A DNA stretch of 64,000 nt from Carya illinoinensis (taxonomy: Eukaryota > Streptophyta > Magnoliopsida > Fagales > Juglandaceae): NCBI RefSeq assembly GCF_018687715.1, contig NC_056752.1, positions 50,128,653-50,192,652 on the forward strand, written 5' to 3'. Shown here in pieces: positions 1 through 13,144 of the stretch (position 1 is its first letter; each line of letters starts with the position of its first letter). A program made the translations under genes and the position numbers. The notes beneath the pieces were generated by a model that worked only from the letters and a program-made list of their open reading frames with translations, did not search any database and was not told where the DNA came from.

Positions 1-835
1 TCACATCTAAATGATGATTCAGTATATTCGTGTTTTTAAAGAAGATAGATAGACTCTCGCTCAGACAGCTTAATCATTCCCAACATTGTTCTTATAATGC
101 CCCATAGTTTTTCCAGGATTTTGAGTGTTGGGCGAACTTTTAACAAGCCCAACATGCACTCTTTATGTCCCAGCAGTGCCGTGCGGAGCTCCACTGCGAT
201 TTCTCATTGTAGTAGAAAAATCAAATGAGTACGTAACAATATTATCACTAACTGTATCCATGGAGATCCCTTTCTTAACATCTTGGTCTAGAAAATATGG
301 GGATTAACCGAATTTCTTTGCTCCCTTTTTTGGACCGCATCAGTTGCCATGAGAGGTTATTATTGGGGTCTCATGACATGACTTTCATCCCTCGTTTTGT
401 ATCTTTAATCTTATTAATTGTCGTGTCTCTTCAAAAAATCACCATCTCAAAACAAATATTTTGTATCAAATGATTCTCCGGATAATATAAAGTTGATAAT
501 TTTTTTTTTATTTAAGCTAAAATGGAATTATACTATTTTTCATATTACCAACCAAAAAGAGTCATTTTTATGGGTTCTTTGAAAAATTATCAAAGGAAAA
601 TAGATCTAAGAAATAAAGAAAAAATAATGGTAAAATTTGGCGACCATTAAGTTTCTTTGGAAAATCAGAAACGTTCGCCTCCATAGCCACCTGCCTCCTT
701 TATTGATTCGAACAAAGTCGCGATTAAAACAGAGAATATCGCCTTAGTGTGTTGTAACGACTAACAAGAATGACGAAAACATTAAAAGTTATGTCGTCGT
801 AATAGCATTAATTTTTATGCTGGACCCTTTGGTGA
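1..835. other. Upstream spacer, no gene recognised
   Basis: I see no supported gene here. Short open frames (for example 125-307) have no recognisable motif. The last 250 bases probably include the promoter of the RRM gene that follows, but no clear TATA box stands out. Confidence 0.5.
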
Positions 836-1021
836 ATGATTAAGCTAAAACCTCAAGCCTCTCCCGCATCGAATCCTGTGAACTACCAGCTTCACCATTA
901 CCGGCACCGCCGGAAGGCCCCGCAAAAGCCACCTTCTTTCCGATATCAGCAGCCGAGATGGCTCATCACCAGCCATACGATCCCTACTACCTCCACCACC
1001 AACCACAGGCACAACAAGTAG
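836..1021 (+). promoter_or_regulatory. Possible upstream ORF overlapping the RRM start codon
   Basis: An ATG at 836 opens a 61-codon frame that runs past the main start at 958 in a different frame and stops at 1019-1021. If transcription begins before 836 this uORF would overlap the true start and could lower its translation. The transcription start is not known, so the call is tentative. Confidence 0.25.
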
Positions 1022-3546
1022 ACTTCAACGATGACCGGAGCAGAATCAACACGCTCTTCGTGTCGGGGCTCCCCGACGACGTAAAGGCGCGTGAGATTCA
1101 CAATCTATTCCGCCGCCGCCCTGGTTTTGACTCTTGCCAGCTGAAGTACACCGGCCGCGGAAACCAGGTTCTTCTTTTCTCCCTAATTTTTCTTTATAAG
1201 ATTTTCACTCTTTGTTTGGTTCCCGAGCAAATACTAGCCATAGGAAAACCTACAATCCCTCTAAACAGGAAAAATAAAAAAACTTTCAATGTTCTGTTGC
1301 TTCGTTGAACTTTTGACGATAAAGACCTCGATTGGTTGAAGGGAGGCTGCTGGTCCTAAGTTGTTTGTGAATTTTGAGCTTCAATTTTTCTCTGCTTCCT
1401 TACCTAGAAAAATATTAGATGAAGAAATAAGATTTTTATATGAGTATCATGACTCTGGTGAATTCGGAAACTTTTGTTATCCCATTACAATGAATTAATG
1501 AGAATTCTGACATTATAAGGGTTTTCTGTGTGCGTGAGTCTGTTGCTTTTACGGCATTCTCTACAACTAGAGATAATTTAGAGTTTTACATTGCTTGTCA
1601 AGAGTGTCAAGTCCTGGTTAGTAATTGTAGTCTCCAATTTTTAATTCTACTGAGGATCTTCAGTGGACGTTTGATGATGATGATGATTTAAGTGGGCTAG
1701 ATAACACATTGGAAGGTTCTTATTATTTTCGCAGGTCGTGGCATTTGCCACCTTCTTCAATCATCAATCAGCAATTGCAGCACTGCACGCTTTAAATGTG
1801 AGAACCTATTTCCATCACCAAATATAATGGTTTCTTTCACCCGTATACCTGCGTTCTGGTTTGGTTTTTTTATTGTCTGTTTGGCATTCCCTTCTTTTTT
1901 CGCCAATGTCAATCTATGTAATATTATATTCAAGGGCTTGAAGACAATTTAAAATTTGACACCATCTAATTTCAGAAGTCAACACTTAAGTAACCTTTTT
2001 TTTTATAAGTTAATATTTAAGTAACTTATTAGGTATCGAGGCTTGAACTCAAGTGCATTTATCGTTCAATTTTCTTGTTGGATGGCCTATAGGGAAATTG
2101 GACCGATGAGAATGTTTTTATCTCTTCCCTGACGAGCTTTTGGATTGTGAAAGTTGCAGTCTTTCTGATTCTGTTTACCCCATGATTGTTGTGTTCAGGG
2201 TGTAAAATTTGATCCTCAAACTGGATCTGTTCTTCATATTGAGCTTGCAAGATCAAACTCCAGGAGAAAACGTAAACCAGGTCCATAATTTTGTGTCATA
2301 CCGATTCAGCTTTTTGTTCCACGGACTTCTTTATAACAAATACCAGTTTGCTGTGATCTTTGATTCCAGTCTCTTCGTGGGTTGTTTTTTCTTTCTTGGT
2401 TAGGTAGTGGAGCCTATGTTGTTATAGATAAAAGAACTAAGTCTGACACAAATGCCCAAGAAACATCTGGCGACGATGGTAATTTTCTGTTTTAATCAAG
2501 AAATTTCAGTGGAGAGGAAAATTGTGGTCTCAGTTGCTACTTTCGTCATTTGAGCCAAGCACCCCTTATATATTTCTTATCATCTTATCATTGCTCCATT
2601 AAAAGAAGAAAATAAATTGCTTGTGTAATCTAATCTTTCACTAGAAACAGGCATTCCCTTCTGAACTAGATTATGTGGCTCACTTGCGTGGCCCTTCTTT
2701 GCACATTCAGGAGACAGTGAATCTGATGAACCGTCAGGGACTGAGAATCCTGAATCTGGCGAGAATGATGATTTAGTGACCTCAAAAAGGTTGAAAAGCA
2801 CACATAAACACAGTAATAGTTTTATAAGAAAGTTCTCTATTATGAACTTCATACTGCCTAGTGAATAAACTGCAGTCCTTTTTTTTTATTAGTTCTGTCG
2901 AATCATCATTTGGATCACTATTGCTATTTCTGTCTGGTAATGTGCAGCGGCGAGACGGCTGGTGGTCCTGACAATGTTGTGGCTTCGGTCAGTACTGAGT
3001 TCTTTCTATAAATATACGTGAGATCAATTCTTCTATGTATTCATCAGTTGCAGAAACAGTTGTGTAAACAGTGTTCTCCTCCGGTTCCACATAGATATAA
3101 TCAATTGTCTTTCATATTTAAAATGTGAAGGATGTTTTGTTGATACAATCTGTATGTTCCCGTCTCAAAACATTCACCAGAAGTCTTCTATAGTCTATTG
3201 ACCTTACTAAAAGTGATTTGTAGTACAAGAAAGTTTTGATGCTGTAACAAACAACATGTGTGTGTATTATATATCTGGTGGGATCTTGCTGTATAAAATT
3301 TTAAATTTCTTCTGCAATGATTACGCAAAAGTTTGTTAAGTTCATGTGAAGATTAATTTTGTAGGTAAGGCTACTCATGTAATTTTGCATTAACATGTTT
3401 GATGCTGATCTTGCTATTGATTGCCTTCTGCAGGAGCAGGCAGAGAAGCCTGTCGATGGAGGACCATGTTCCACTCTATTTATTGCAAATCTGGGACCGA
3501 ACTGCACTGAAGATGAACTGAAGCAAGCACTATCTCAGTGAGTTGC

Positions 3547-3644
<98 letters not shown>

Positions 3645-4413
3645 GTGTATATGTATATGCATATCTCATGCTCCTGCTTTTTCTCCTTGGGGAAGGGAAA
3701 ATACAGGCTCTGGCCCCCTCTCCATGTCCATATAACTATTGTGTTCATTAACGACTGACTTGCCAATCAACTTACCAAAAAAATAATTAAAACTTATCAA
3801 AATGACTGAGTTGCCAATCAGAAAATGTGGTGCGTTCAATTCTTTGTCCTTCCTTTTGTCAGGTATCCAGGATTCAATATGCTCATTTTGCGTGCTAAAA
3901 GTGGAATGCCAGTTGCATTTGCAGACTTTGAGGTATCCCGTACGTCATGCCAGGAATCTTTTATATGTTACTTCATACTGGAAATTATAGGCATGGTTTA
4001 CTAAAAAGCAGAATTGGCCTGGGTTGTAAACTTGTATTTAGGAAAAATGATGTGCTCGACTTGATTCAAACATTCCAAACATGAAAATCTAAACCTGCTC
4101 TCTTTGGCTAAATGTTAAAATCCATGTTATTAGCTGGCATTTGATTCTTGGCCAAACCCAAGTTGAGTCACATAATTAATATGATTTTAATGTGTTTATT
4201 TCGGCAGGAAATTGAACACGCAAATAAAGTAATGGAGGAACTTCAGGGGAGCTTGTTACCATCATCGGATAGGGGTGGCATGCATATAGAGTATTTTCTT
4301 ATTTCTTAAGAAATCATATACCTGTGTGTAATAATTGCCTTTCGTTTTGATTAACCGTTATATCTGGACTCCTGCTCTTTAGGTATGCAAGGTCTAAAAT
4401 GAGGAAACGGTAG
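958..4413 (+). CDS. Two-RRM RNA-binding protein (RBPMS/Scw1-like plant family)
   Basis: Ten coding exons join into a 278-aa protein: 958-1167, 1735-1797, 2199-2280, 2404-2478, 2711-2789, 2948-2987, 3434-3537, 3863-3932, 4208-4290 and 4383-4413. All introns are GT-AG and phases match. RRM1 spans about residues 31-105, with RNP2 TLFVSGLP at 32-39 and the RNP1-like strand VVAFATFFN from residue 71. RRM2 begins near residue 197 (TLFIANLG) and has an RNP1-like strand, PVAFADFE. A Ser/Glu/Asp-rich linker of about 80 residues separates them, and the tail ends in basic residues (SKMRKR). The family binds RNA, usually in mRNA processing; the exact target cannot be read here. The start was chosen because it opens a Tyr/His/Gln-rich N-terminus directly before RRM1. 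The gene converges on the kinase gene at 5808. Confidence 0.9.
3549..3644. repeat. (CT)38-(AT)10 compound microsatellite
   Basis: A perfect CT run (3549-3624) passes straight into an AT run (3625-3644). It lies in intron 7 of the RRM gene and begins only 11 bases after the 5' splice site at 3538. The long Ser-Leu and Arg-Glu frames here are artefacts of this repeat. Confidence 0.98.
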
Positions 4414-5807
4414 GGGAGAAATGTCGTCAAAAGCGTCTATGCCATGAAGTCAATTTTCGATGTATAAGAAAAGGGTCGGAGGTGACTTTGCAGAACTTTT
4501 TATTTCGATCATACATTATAATTGCATGTTACTAGTACGCTGGATTTTGAAACCCAACGGTGTAAAGCTCTAGGAAATTGCTGCGTCTGAAATTGTAGCA
4601 AAGGTTGAAGTTTGACTAGAACTGAGATCATCCTGTTAATTGCCAACGTTCTCCTATTTAGTTTGTGAAAGATGGAGCGCTTTTTTGCGGCGGCTTCCGC
4701 TTGCACAAGATCTTTACCCACGTGTTGCTTGTGAAGAGTCTTTAACCATTGTTTATCTAGATTCTTTAGTTTTCCTGGATTGCGCGTCTGTCAGTTGCAA
4801 GGGATAAAAACAGAGAGCTTGTGGGCCAAGCAGGGTCACTTGTGAGCAAGAACTTGGAAACATTGTCAAACCGACATATCAAGTCATTAGGTACGAGGAA
4901 CCAAGACTGTATCAAGAACGATTCACTTGATTCCCTTGGCCCTCGCTCACCCAAAATTGCCAAGTCATTCTCTCTTGGGAGAAAATCACTAGCTTTGGGA
5001 AGTCGACGTGTTCGTTGAGCGATTGAGGAGTTGGGAAAAATATTCGCCACGCTCTACTATCGGATCGTTCACTGTAGCCGAAATCATAACGTGTCCACAT
5101 CGAGGAAAAATGACATGTCGTTGAACTACTCGCTGCAACATCATGCTTTTTAGGTTGTAACGTTATTCAATATTCAAGGCCAGACTACTGCTCGCGGTAA
5201 ATATACAATATAGACCTGTCCTCGTTGCCGATCCAGATCCAGACTGCGCCTGGGTCTCTTTATAAACTCGTTTTACGTAGAGATGGAGATTCGAATTTGG
5301 TGACTCTTAATCCCAAGAAAGAAAAGAAAGTTTGAGAATGGCAATTCTATTTTCTTATATGGAAAGGTAAGACCAACCTTGAGCCACGCGGGTGAGATGA
5401 GCTGTCTACCAAAAAACTAAAAAAAGTTAATAACTTTTTTTATATTTTTTTACACACTCCACTAATATAATTGATTACATACTTAAAAAAATTAACATAA
5501 CAAATTACATCAATAAAATATACAAAACGTTCGCAAAAATAACTTTTATCTATCATTACTACTCTACAAAACATATTCACTTTTGAGTTTGGAAACGTGA
5601 CCGTTTTAGACGTAATTTTCTTCATTTCTTGAAGAATTACAAAACCTTGCTAATTCACTACTAACCATCCACTATACTGAAGCAAAATATAGATGGCTTT
5701 GGACCAAAAATATAGAAGGGAGAAGAAAATCTAAAACAAAAATAAAAACATAAAGCTCTGATCACGAACTTGGCACTTGGTTTTAAACGGGTGAGGTGAG
5801 CTGTCTA
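4414..5807. other. Convergent intergenic region
   Basis: This is the space between the stop codons of the two convergent genes, so it should hold both 3' UTRs. Overlapping frames at 4766-5100 have no recognisable motif. I see no additional gene. Confidence 0.5.
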
Positions 5808-8800
5808 TTAATCATCATCACACAAAGTCCTACTTGCTTTCTCTCTTTCCCAATACGGTGGCCTCCCATTTCCCAGAGACAGCTTCCCGCTAAGCCCTTC
5901 TATTGCCTCATTCAGCAGGGGACCGCTGTAATGTTGCTGCTGCTCTCCGCAAATCCGACCACTCCTGCTTCCCACATCATATCCAGGTGCTGACGCGCAA
6001 CTAGGATCCATGATCATGTCACCTTCGAGTATGCGGAGCACCTTCACCATTAATACGTGAAAGAAGTAAGCCAAAGCACGTCCTAGTCGTCATTACATGT
6101 TAGGAGTACTGTTGGGTTAATAACTATAAGCAAATTACTGGTCCATGAAACCTAGAGCAAGCAAGCCAGCTCTTTTTTCAGGGAAACAGGCTCCCACTTA
6201 TCATCTCACAACGCTCAAAAATCAAAAAATTCAAAACCTTGGATTTCGGCTCTTGATTTGTTTCTTTGACATTACCATCCACTAATATAAATCCAGCCGA
6301 ATCCCACCACCTATACTACTGTTAGTTTTCACAATTTCTCTTATTTCATCTCATCTATCATTATAACTTTTTAAATTTACACACAAAATAAAATAAATAA
6401 TTCAACTTTTTTAATTTTCAAAACAAAAATAATATTAAAATATATATATATTTTAACAGTATTTTATTTAACTTTTAACTTTAATTTTAATTCATCTTAT
6501 CTCGTCTGGGAAAACAAACGAGGTATCTTCTAATTCTAGCTAACCAAAACATGCGGACAATTCACTTTTTTCCCAAATCTCAGTAGTGTTTCTTCCACGG
6601 GCATTTGCATATTTTTTTGTTGCATATCCTCTGAGTGACAGGATTTCAACATAACCCCTGCTACTGGCGTTTCTGACCCCTAGTATTTGTTTTTAAATCA
6701 AAATTAAGTAATTAATGTTTTCTTTAAATTTTCTCTTACCTGTGACATACGAGGCCTATAGTGAGGATCCCGCCGTATGCATAAAGATGCAGCATGTAGC
6801 ATGCAATAGACCTCATTTTCTGAATAGTTATTCCCTAATCGTGGATCAATCAGTTCCTGGATGGCATATTCCTCCAATAATGGGCGTGCCTGTTCCAAAT
6901 CAAAAGGCATATATAAATCAACAAGAACCAACTTAAGAACCAACAGCTAGAAGCAACCACATTAACTTGTTTCTTTTCTATTTGGCCTTGTCAAGAGCTT
7001 AGCATGTTTCTGAACACCTTCGTTGATTATGCACTCGATAAAAACAAGATGGACCAACATGGATTAACAGAAATATAATTAGAATCCAACAAATCATACC
7101 CATTCTGTTAGACACTGCTGGCCCTTAGGACGGTTGAGATCCACTGCTTTTCTTCCAGTAACAAGTTCCACCAATACAACCCCAAAAGAATAAACGTCAG
7201 CCTTTTCAGTGATTTGCCCACTTTGTGCATATTCTGGGGCCAAGTACCTACATCACAACAGATCATTGGATTCTGAATTGCATGGGGAAAGTAGAGCTGT
7301 AACGCCCCAATGGAAATCTCAAGCCACTTGACTTACACTCTAAAAGTACTAGTCAATGATACAATTTGAAGCCCATTAGAACATTGTAAAGAGCAATAAT
7401 TTCTCCTTCCCAAATAATGTGGAATCTCATACACCACCTACTTACATTTATCACTTATCAGAATGGGGTATCAGAAGAAAATAAAAAGAAAGGCTGTAGT
7501 ACTTACCCGAATGTTCCAATTACTCTAGTTTCCACACCTGTGTCCCCATCAGGCTGCCACCTTGCCAGGCCAAAATCCCCAACCTTGCAAAACAAAAGTT
7601 GAACCAAGATCACAACACTATACAATTTCTTTACACACTGACAGGTGAAATAACACATTTGATGCACCTTGAAAAACACCTAAAGCAACATCTCACTATG
7701 AACAGACCTAGAAAATTTGAAAAAAGTTAATATCATTATATTCTATGATGTAACTGTTGTATTTAAAAAAATTTCACAATATTAACTTTAGAGAGAAAGG
7801 AACCAAAAAAGGCTCCTTCGGTGTCAAAGGATCCAACAGCAAAGACTTGACAATTAACCATCAGAGTATAATTTCTCCACATTAGATAGGACCCTATAGA
7901 ATTTCCATACCAGTGGTTCAAAATCATGGGTGATAAGGATGTTGTTTGGACGCATGTCACGGTGGACAATGCAACCCACCCTACATTCTTCATGAAGATA
8001 TCGCAGCCCTCGAGCAGCTCCCACAGCAATTTTTTGTCGTGCAGACCATTCTAATGGCTCTTGATGTCGTCCTGAAACAAACCTAGATCTTCAGTAAATT
8101 AACATGAGTAGCTAGCAAGAAAATTAACTTCCTAAATCTAATCTAGTAATTTATTAAAAACCTGAAAACGATAATGATTGTATTAAAGTCGAACAAGTAG
8201 GTTTTGAAGACTAATCCAGGAAGACTTCATCAAGTTTGTTGTGATCTTTTTTTTTATAGGTAGGTTTGTTCAGATATTACTGCTTACATTATCAAGTTCA
8301 GAAGCAGCAGAGTATAATATTCCTCATTGTAGACGCTATAAGTTGTGTTTTAAAGGAAGTAATAATCTAGTTAATAAAAAAGCAGAAACAGTCCGTATGT
8401 ATCCTCCTAATTCCGAATAAATTACCATATAAATGAGAATCCAATGACCCATTGCATATATATTCATAAACCAGCAACCTTCTTCTGTCCTCGATACAGA
8501 ACCCAATCAGCATGACAACATTTCGATGCTGAGCACAGCTCAGAACTTCCACTTCTGAGCAAAACTCAAGATCCCCCTGAGAACTAGCCAATTTGTGTTG
8601 CTTGACAGCAACTGCCTGACCATCTGGAAGTACACCTCTGTGAACAGATCCAAACCCTCCTTCTGCCAAGAAATTGGCTTGTGAAAATCCACCTGTAGCA
8701 AGCTCGAGTTCAGCATAGCTAAACCACCTTGGGGGTTTCCCAAACACTGGTGCCTTGTGTTGACATATTGAACACAATGGAGGGGGCCCAGGAGGTGCAT

Positions 8801-10871
8801 TTCTTGATAAGGATATTGCTTCTCTCACATTTCCACTGAACTCAATATCAGTTCTGTAGTTCAGCTTGCCAATTCCAGCTTCTCCATCAAGTTTTGAGAA
8901 CTTCTCGAGTAAAGCTTTGGATGTTGATGCTTGAGGCTCATCAACATGTCTCTTTGAACTTCCATCTATGTGCTGTGAGGACTGATGAGTCGAACTTACA
9001 AATTCAGCCACCCAAGGCTGGAACCTCAAACTTGACGAGGATGAAGATAAATGCTCACTATCTGTGTCTGAACTGGTCTCATCAAGATCCTGGTTTTGTT
9101 TAATGACTAAAGAATCATCTTTCTTAAGATCTCCATTCATCTCTGAGATGAAAAATGGTGAAGTTCCTGGATCTGAGCTTGACACTGATGAAGCTCCAGC
9201 TTCAGTGGCTGTAAATGGTGTCCCTAGCTCTGGACTACTAGATGGGGTCACAACTGGTCCTTGAATAGAATTTAAAGAATCATTTTTCTTTTTGGGATGC
9301 TTTTTAGATGTTTCATCAAACTTGGAAGGTAAAGAACATGCTACTTCAGGTAGTTTCTTAGCCGGCCCAACCAAATTCAAGCGTAGTACTTTTGGCTGGG
9401 AACGCTTCATAACCACAATGTTACACTGCAACTCTTCCATGCATCGTTTTTCCTCATGTTTGAGCTGTCTGTTTAAAATTATATAAATAAATTAGATAGG
9501 CCCAACATGCATAATGAAAAGCAAGAACATAAATTCTTAATGGAGATATCAAAAGTAAAGAACTTCAAGAATATCTCATGTCCCTCAAAATCTTAGATTC
9601 TTATGCATATAGACTGAGCAAATGTGAAAAGAAAAAAATAAAAAATAAATATATTACTTGTCTAGTACCACCCAACTGGCTTGAATTCTATTGGCCTCTG
9701 CAGCCACTGCGCCACAAGGAGATCCAGAAACAATTTTTATCTTTACATTTATCTGCAAAACAGAATCAAGACGAGAATTATCGTGGAAGAAACAACCGGA
9801 GAAGCATACCTTTAACAATTCAAATAAATACATAAGCCACTTACCTTATTAGGATTATAAACATCATGAAGTTGAAGAATCATTTGGGAGCAAGAATCTG
9901 TAATATCACACTTCTGATCTGAACTTGCTCCCGAATGAGATTTCTTGTGACCACCAGCACAATCCCCTGCAAATCTTGGGAAAACCCATAGTTTCCTTCC
10001 TGAATAATTGTGGCAAAAATAGTGTCAGTCGGTGCTTATCTACCAGTAAGCATAATTAGAAAGTGTTGAAGGATTCACAGGATTTTTGGAGCACGAAACC
10101 CAAGGTTTCATCTTGATAACGGGCTTCCCTAAATCTTAATCAAAACTCTAGCAACAAAACCAATGGCAGTTTTTTTATTACTGTTATCAGAACAAAAATA
10201 CCATCCATGGGAGAAAAGCGAGATCCGCAAGGTGGTCATGTCGAAACATTATTCCTTTCAAAAAATTAAACTATAATTAGAGTGTAGAGGGAGAGGACCC
10301 AAGGTTCACATGCCCATTGTCATCTCCAATACTTTCTCGGCAACCCATAGAAATCAAGCCTCAAACCCAAGATACGGATCAAGAAACACATTTCTTACCA
10401 TTAATTGAAAATGAACCCGCTGTAGCAATATTGACCAGCAGGTCGAGAATTTAAACTACTAATCTAAACAATCAAACATCAAACTGAAAAAAGTACCAGG
10501 GGGATTGACATATAGATTAACACCCTCATAAACTTGGACGGAATAAAAGGAAAACATCAATTATGATAAAAGTGCAAAAGCGACTTTGAAGGATATTCCA
10601 ATACAAGGCATCAACTTAAACATCACAACCAATTAAAATTCGATAGCAAAAGGAGCACAGATCAACAGGGGTAAGAAAAGATACCGGAACTTTGCGAAGG
10701 TACAACCACAAGCAATGTAATGCAGTCTCCGGGTTGAACAACATGGGTCAAGGCCCACACCAGAGCTGTCTTGGGAATATCTTTTGATGCCTTAACTGCA
10801 ACGACGACCTTCTCGGCGCCATCGGAGCTTTTCTCCTGCTGCCCTCGATTATGTTCTTGACTCATGGACAT
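5808..10871 (-). CDS. USP-domain receptor-like cytoplasmic kinase (SELMODRAFT_444075-like)
   Basis: Nine coding exons on the minus strand give 749 aa: 10871-10685, 9999-9845, 9752-9658, 9468-8426, 8071-7911, 7583-7507, 7247-7100, 6889-6740 and 6041-5808. All introns are GT-AG with consistent phases. Residues about 15-160 form a universal-stress-protein/adenine-nucleotide alpha-hydrolase-like domain (KVVVAVKAS near the start). A Ser-rich linker follows, then a kinase domain from about residue 395. The Gly-rich loop EGGFGSV is near 415-421, the VAVK lysine near 435, HRD at 530-532, DFG at 550-552 and APE in the next exon. The HRDxK lysine is Arg (HRDMRPNN), typical of this plant family often labelled inactive. 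No signal peptide or transmembrane segment is seen, so it is likely cytoplasmic or peripheral. A second in-frame ATG at 10865 is an equally plausible start. Length matches the family. Confidence 0.92.
6312..6524. repeat. MITE-like element, family 1, in kinase intron 8
   Basis: AT-rich block with ATTTCATCTCATCT at the left and ATCTCGTCTGGGAAAACAAACGAGG at the right edge. It shares layout and words with the copies at 12793, 44103 and 45384. It sits in the last intron of the kinase gene (6042-6739). Confidence 0.55.
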
Positions 10872-12650
10872 CGCAATACAATCAACCTCTTTGTTCAGCA
10901 GATCCAATTCTCGAAAACCATCAAACCCACTCCAACACAAGCGCTGAAGCACATGACCAAAGCGACACAAACAAAAACACAAGCATTATTATTCTGCCCC
11001 CACCATGTTGGATTCCAAAGACATGTACCACCGACATGCTTACCGTTCAATTAAGAACCAGAGGAGCCACAAATGACAAGACTGTTTTCACCAATTCACA
11101 CAAATCCCCTCTACGAACACTCGCTTGTCCCGTCTGAGCCAGTGAAACCTTGGAATAAAAATTCCCAAAATGGTAACGTTGTTATTGCATCTAATTACCC
11201 TTTCGGCGCAAAAAGCAAGACATGTTTCTCCTTGAAGCCTCGATAGTAAGAGAATCCGAACACTGTTATGCAAGGCGATACAAAATGAAAGACGACACAA
11301 CAGCGAAAGTAGACTGCCTACGAGCCTTCAAATCAATGAGTCATAACGATGAAAGAAACAGCTCCAAAGGTGAAAGTGAGTTGTCAAAATTTGGATCAAC
11401 TCAGAGATGATTACTTTGTCGCCAGAAACGAAATTGAGAAAACTCAGGCCAAATATAGGTGCAGAGAAAATGACCAGGTGAGTCTAGAGGCCGTATACAG
11501 GCGCGGTTAAAAAGTTTCACTAGCTCTACGAATCTCAAACCCCACCGAATGCTACCCTGCACATGCCGGATTAAAATTATAGTCAGAATCGGTACCCTCA
11601 CATTAAAGACAAAATCTCTGTTTGGGGTTCAGAGATACCGAAGGAAACTTTCGAAACGAAATTTATTTAAAAGCGAAAAAACATTTCCATTATGGTTATA
11701 TTCGGTTCAGAATCAGAAGACACTCCACCGAGCATGTCTTCATTCCAGTTACATGTTATTTCTTTTTCTTTTTCAGAAAATAACAAAAGTATTGCATGGG
11801 ATCCAAAGCACACAGTTTCCTCACTCTTTACTTCAATTTTCCCGACAGCCAAACAGACGCCAACAGAATGGAAAAAAAAATTTAAAGAAGTGCGCACCTG
11901 CATACAAACATAAACACAACAGACTCCAAAAATCCAAACGAACTGCAAGGCAGATTCAACAGCAGCACTAATTCCAATCTCACGGGAAAAGAACAAACGC
12001 ACTAGTCTCCAAAATTGAACAGATTAACCTTATTTCAAATATCTAAAATAACATTACCATTAAAATAATAGAGCTATACTGTTTCTTTTTGTTCTGTTCT
12101 TTCACATCAGGGCGGCGCACAACACAAACAGATACAAACACAAAAGCAATCGAATTCAAAGGCTGACAAAGAGAGCGTCAAAGCGAACAATCCTTTAAGT
12201 TTTTCAACTACTGAATTTACATCCCGAGATAGAGAGAGATGCGTACAGTTACGAGTTTATGGAAACATACAGTATTCAAGGAAATGATTATGAATTATGA
12301 TCTCCTTCCTCCATGCACAGTGCACACAAATATATGCAGCAAGCACCTGTCTTTTACCTGCGGCTTGTGTCTCCGCAGATGGTCACACTACATCGGTTTC
12401 GTTGATTTTCCTGTGCATCCTCATCGAGTTTCCGTCACTGACAATTTTCAACCCCCCTGGTTTTGGACCATATTTCGGATTTGACCCTCCAAATCCCAAA
12501 CTTACTCAACGGTGGGCAGCTTCGCTTTGTATGAGACGGCGTCGTTATATGGTCCGGTTTTTCGATTTAAGATTTGAAAATTTGTGTGGGCGCGGCGAAG
12601 TTTAGGAAAAGGTTAACTTTGGCTTATGGGCTTTGTCTTTATTTAACATT
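10872..12650. other. 5' region of the kinase gene
   Basis: This stretch precedes the kinase start on the minus strand. A pyrimidine tract ending in CAG near 10945 (minus strand) could be the acceptor of a 5' UTR intron, with a noncoding first exon somewhere near 11.9-12.2 kb. Several small open frames here lack motifs and are not called. Confidence 0.4.
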
Positions 12651-12792
12651 GGCGGCGAATAGCCTTTTTCGGTTTTTAAAATGGTCATGAATTTGTGGGT
12701 CCCTATACTCCTTTGGTTCAAATTAAAGAGTATATATTTTTCACGTTCAAAAAAAAAAAAAATGTATATCTTTTTCGGATAACAACTAAACT

Positions 12793-13144
12793 CCCGTTTG
12801 AATACAAAATTTAAATAAAATACGATAAAATATTTTAAATAGTAATAAAAATTTTAAATTAAGATAAAATAAAATAATTTATAAAAAAAATATGTTTAGA
12901 TAGTGAGATGAGATGAGATGAGATAGTTTTTAATTTTTAAAATTTAAAAAACATGTACTATTTATATATTATTCATACATTGTTCATGTTAGATTTTTAC
13001 TGTTTATGTATTATTTATTACTAATTATTTAAAAAAATATTTTTAAAATTTAAAAATAAAATATAGTATATTTGAATAAGGAAAACTAGTATACGGTAGA
13101 GATAAGGAAACATCTCATCTATGTTAGCCGTCCAAACCAGGCCT
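12793..13144. repeat. MITE-like element, family 1
   Basis: The block opens with CCCGTTTGAATAC and closes with GTCCAAACCAGGCC, an imperfect inverted pair. It holds GTGAGATGAGATGAGATGAG near 12903 and CATCTCATCT near 13111 at opposite sides. The interior is AT-rich and noncoding. The boundaries were set by eye. Confidence 0.65.

Noticed and set aside
3480..3758. Ser-Leu and Arg-Glu repeat frames on both strands
   Set aside because: They are translations of the CT/AT microsatellite in an intron.
8540..9264. Several frames of 65-90 aa on both strands inside the kinase exon 4
   Set aside because: They are shadows of the real minus-strand kinase frame, which has recognisable motifs and clean splice sites.
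12239..12605. Overlapping plus-strand frames of 81 and 102 aa
   Set aside because: They lie in the presumed 5' region of the minus-strand kinase gene and have no motif or splice context.
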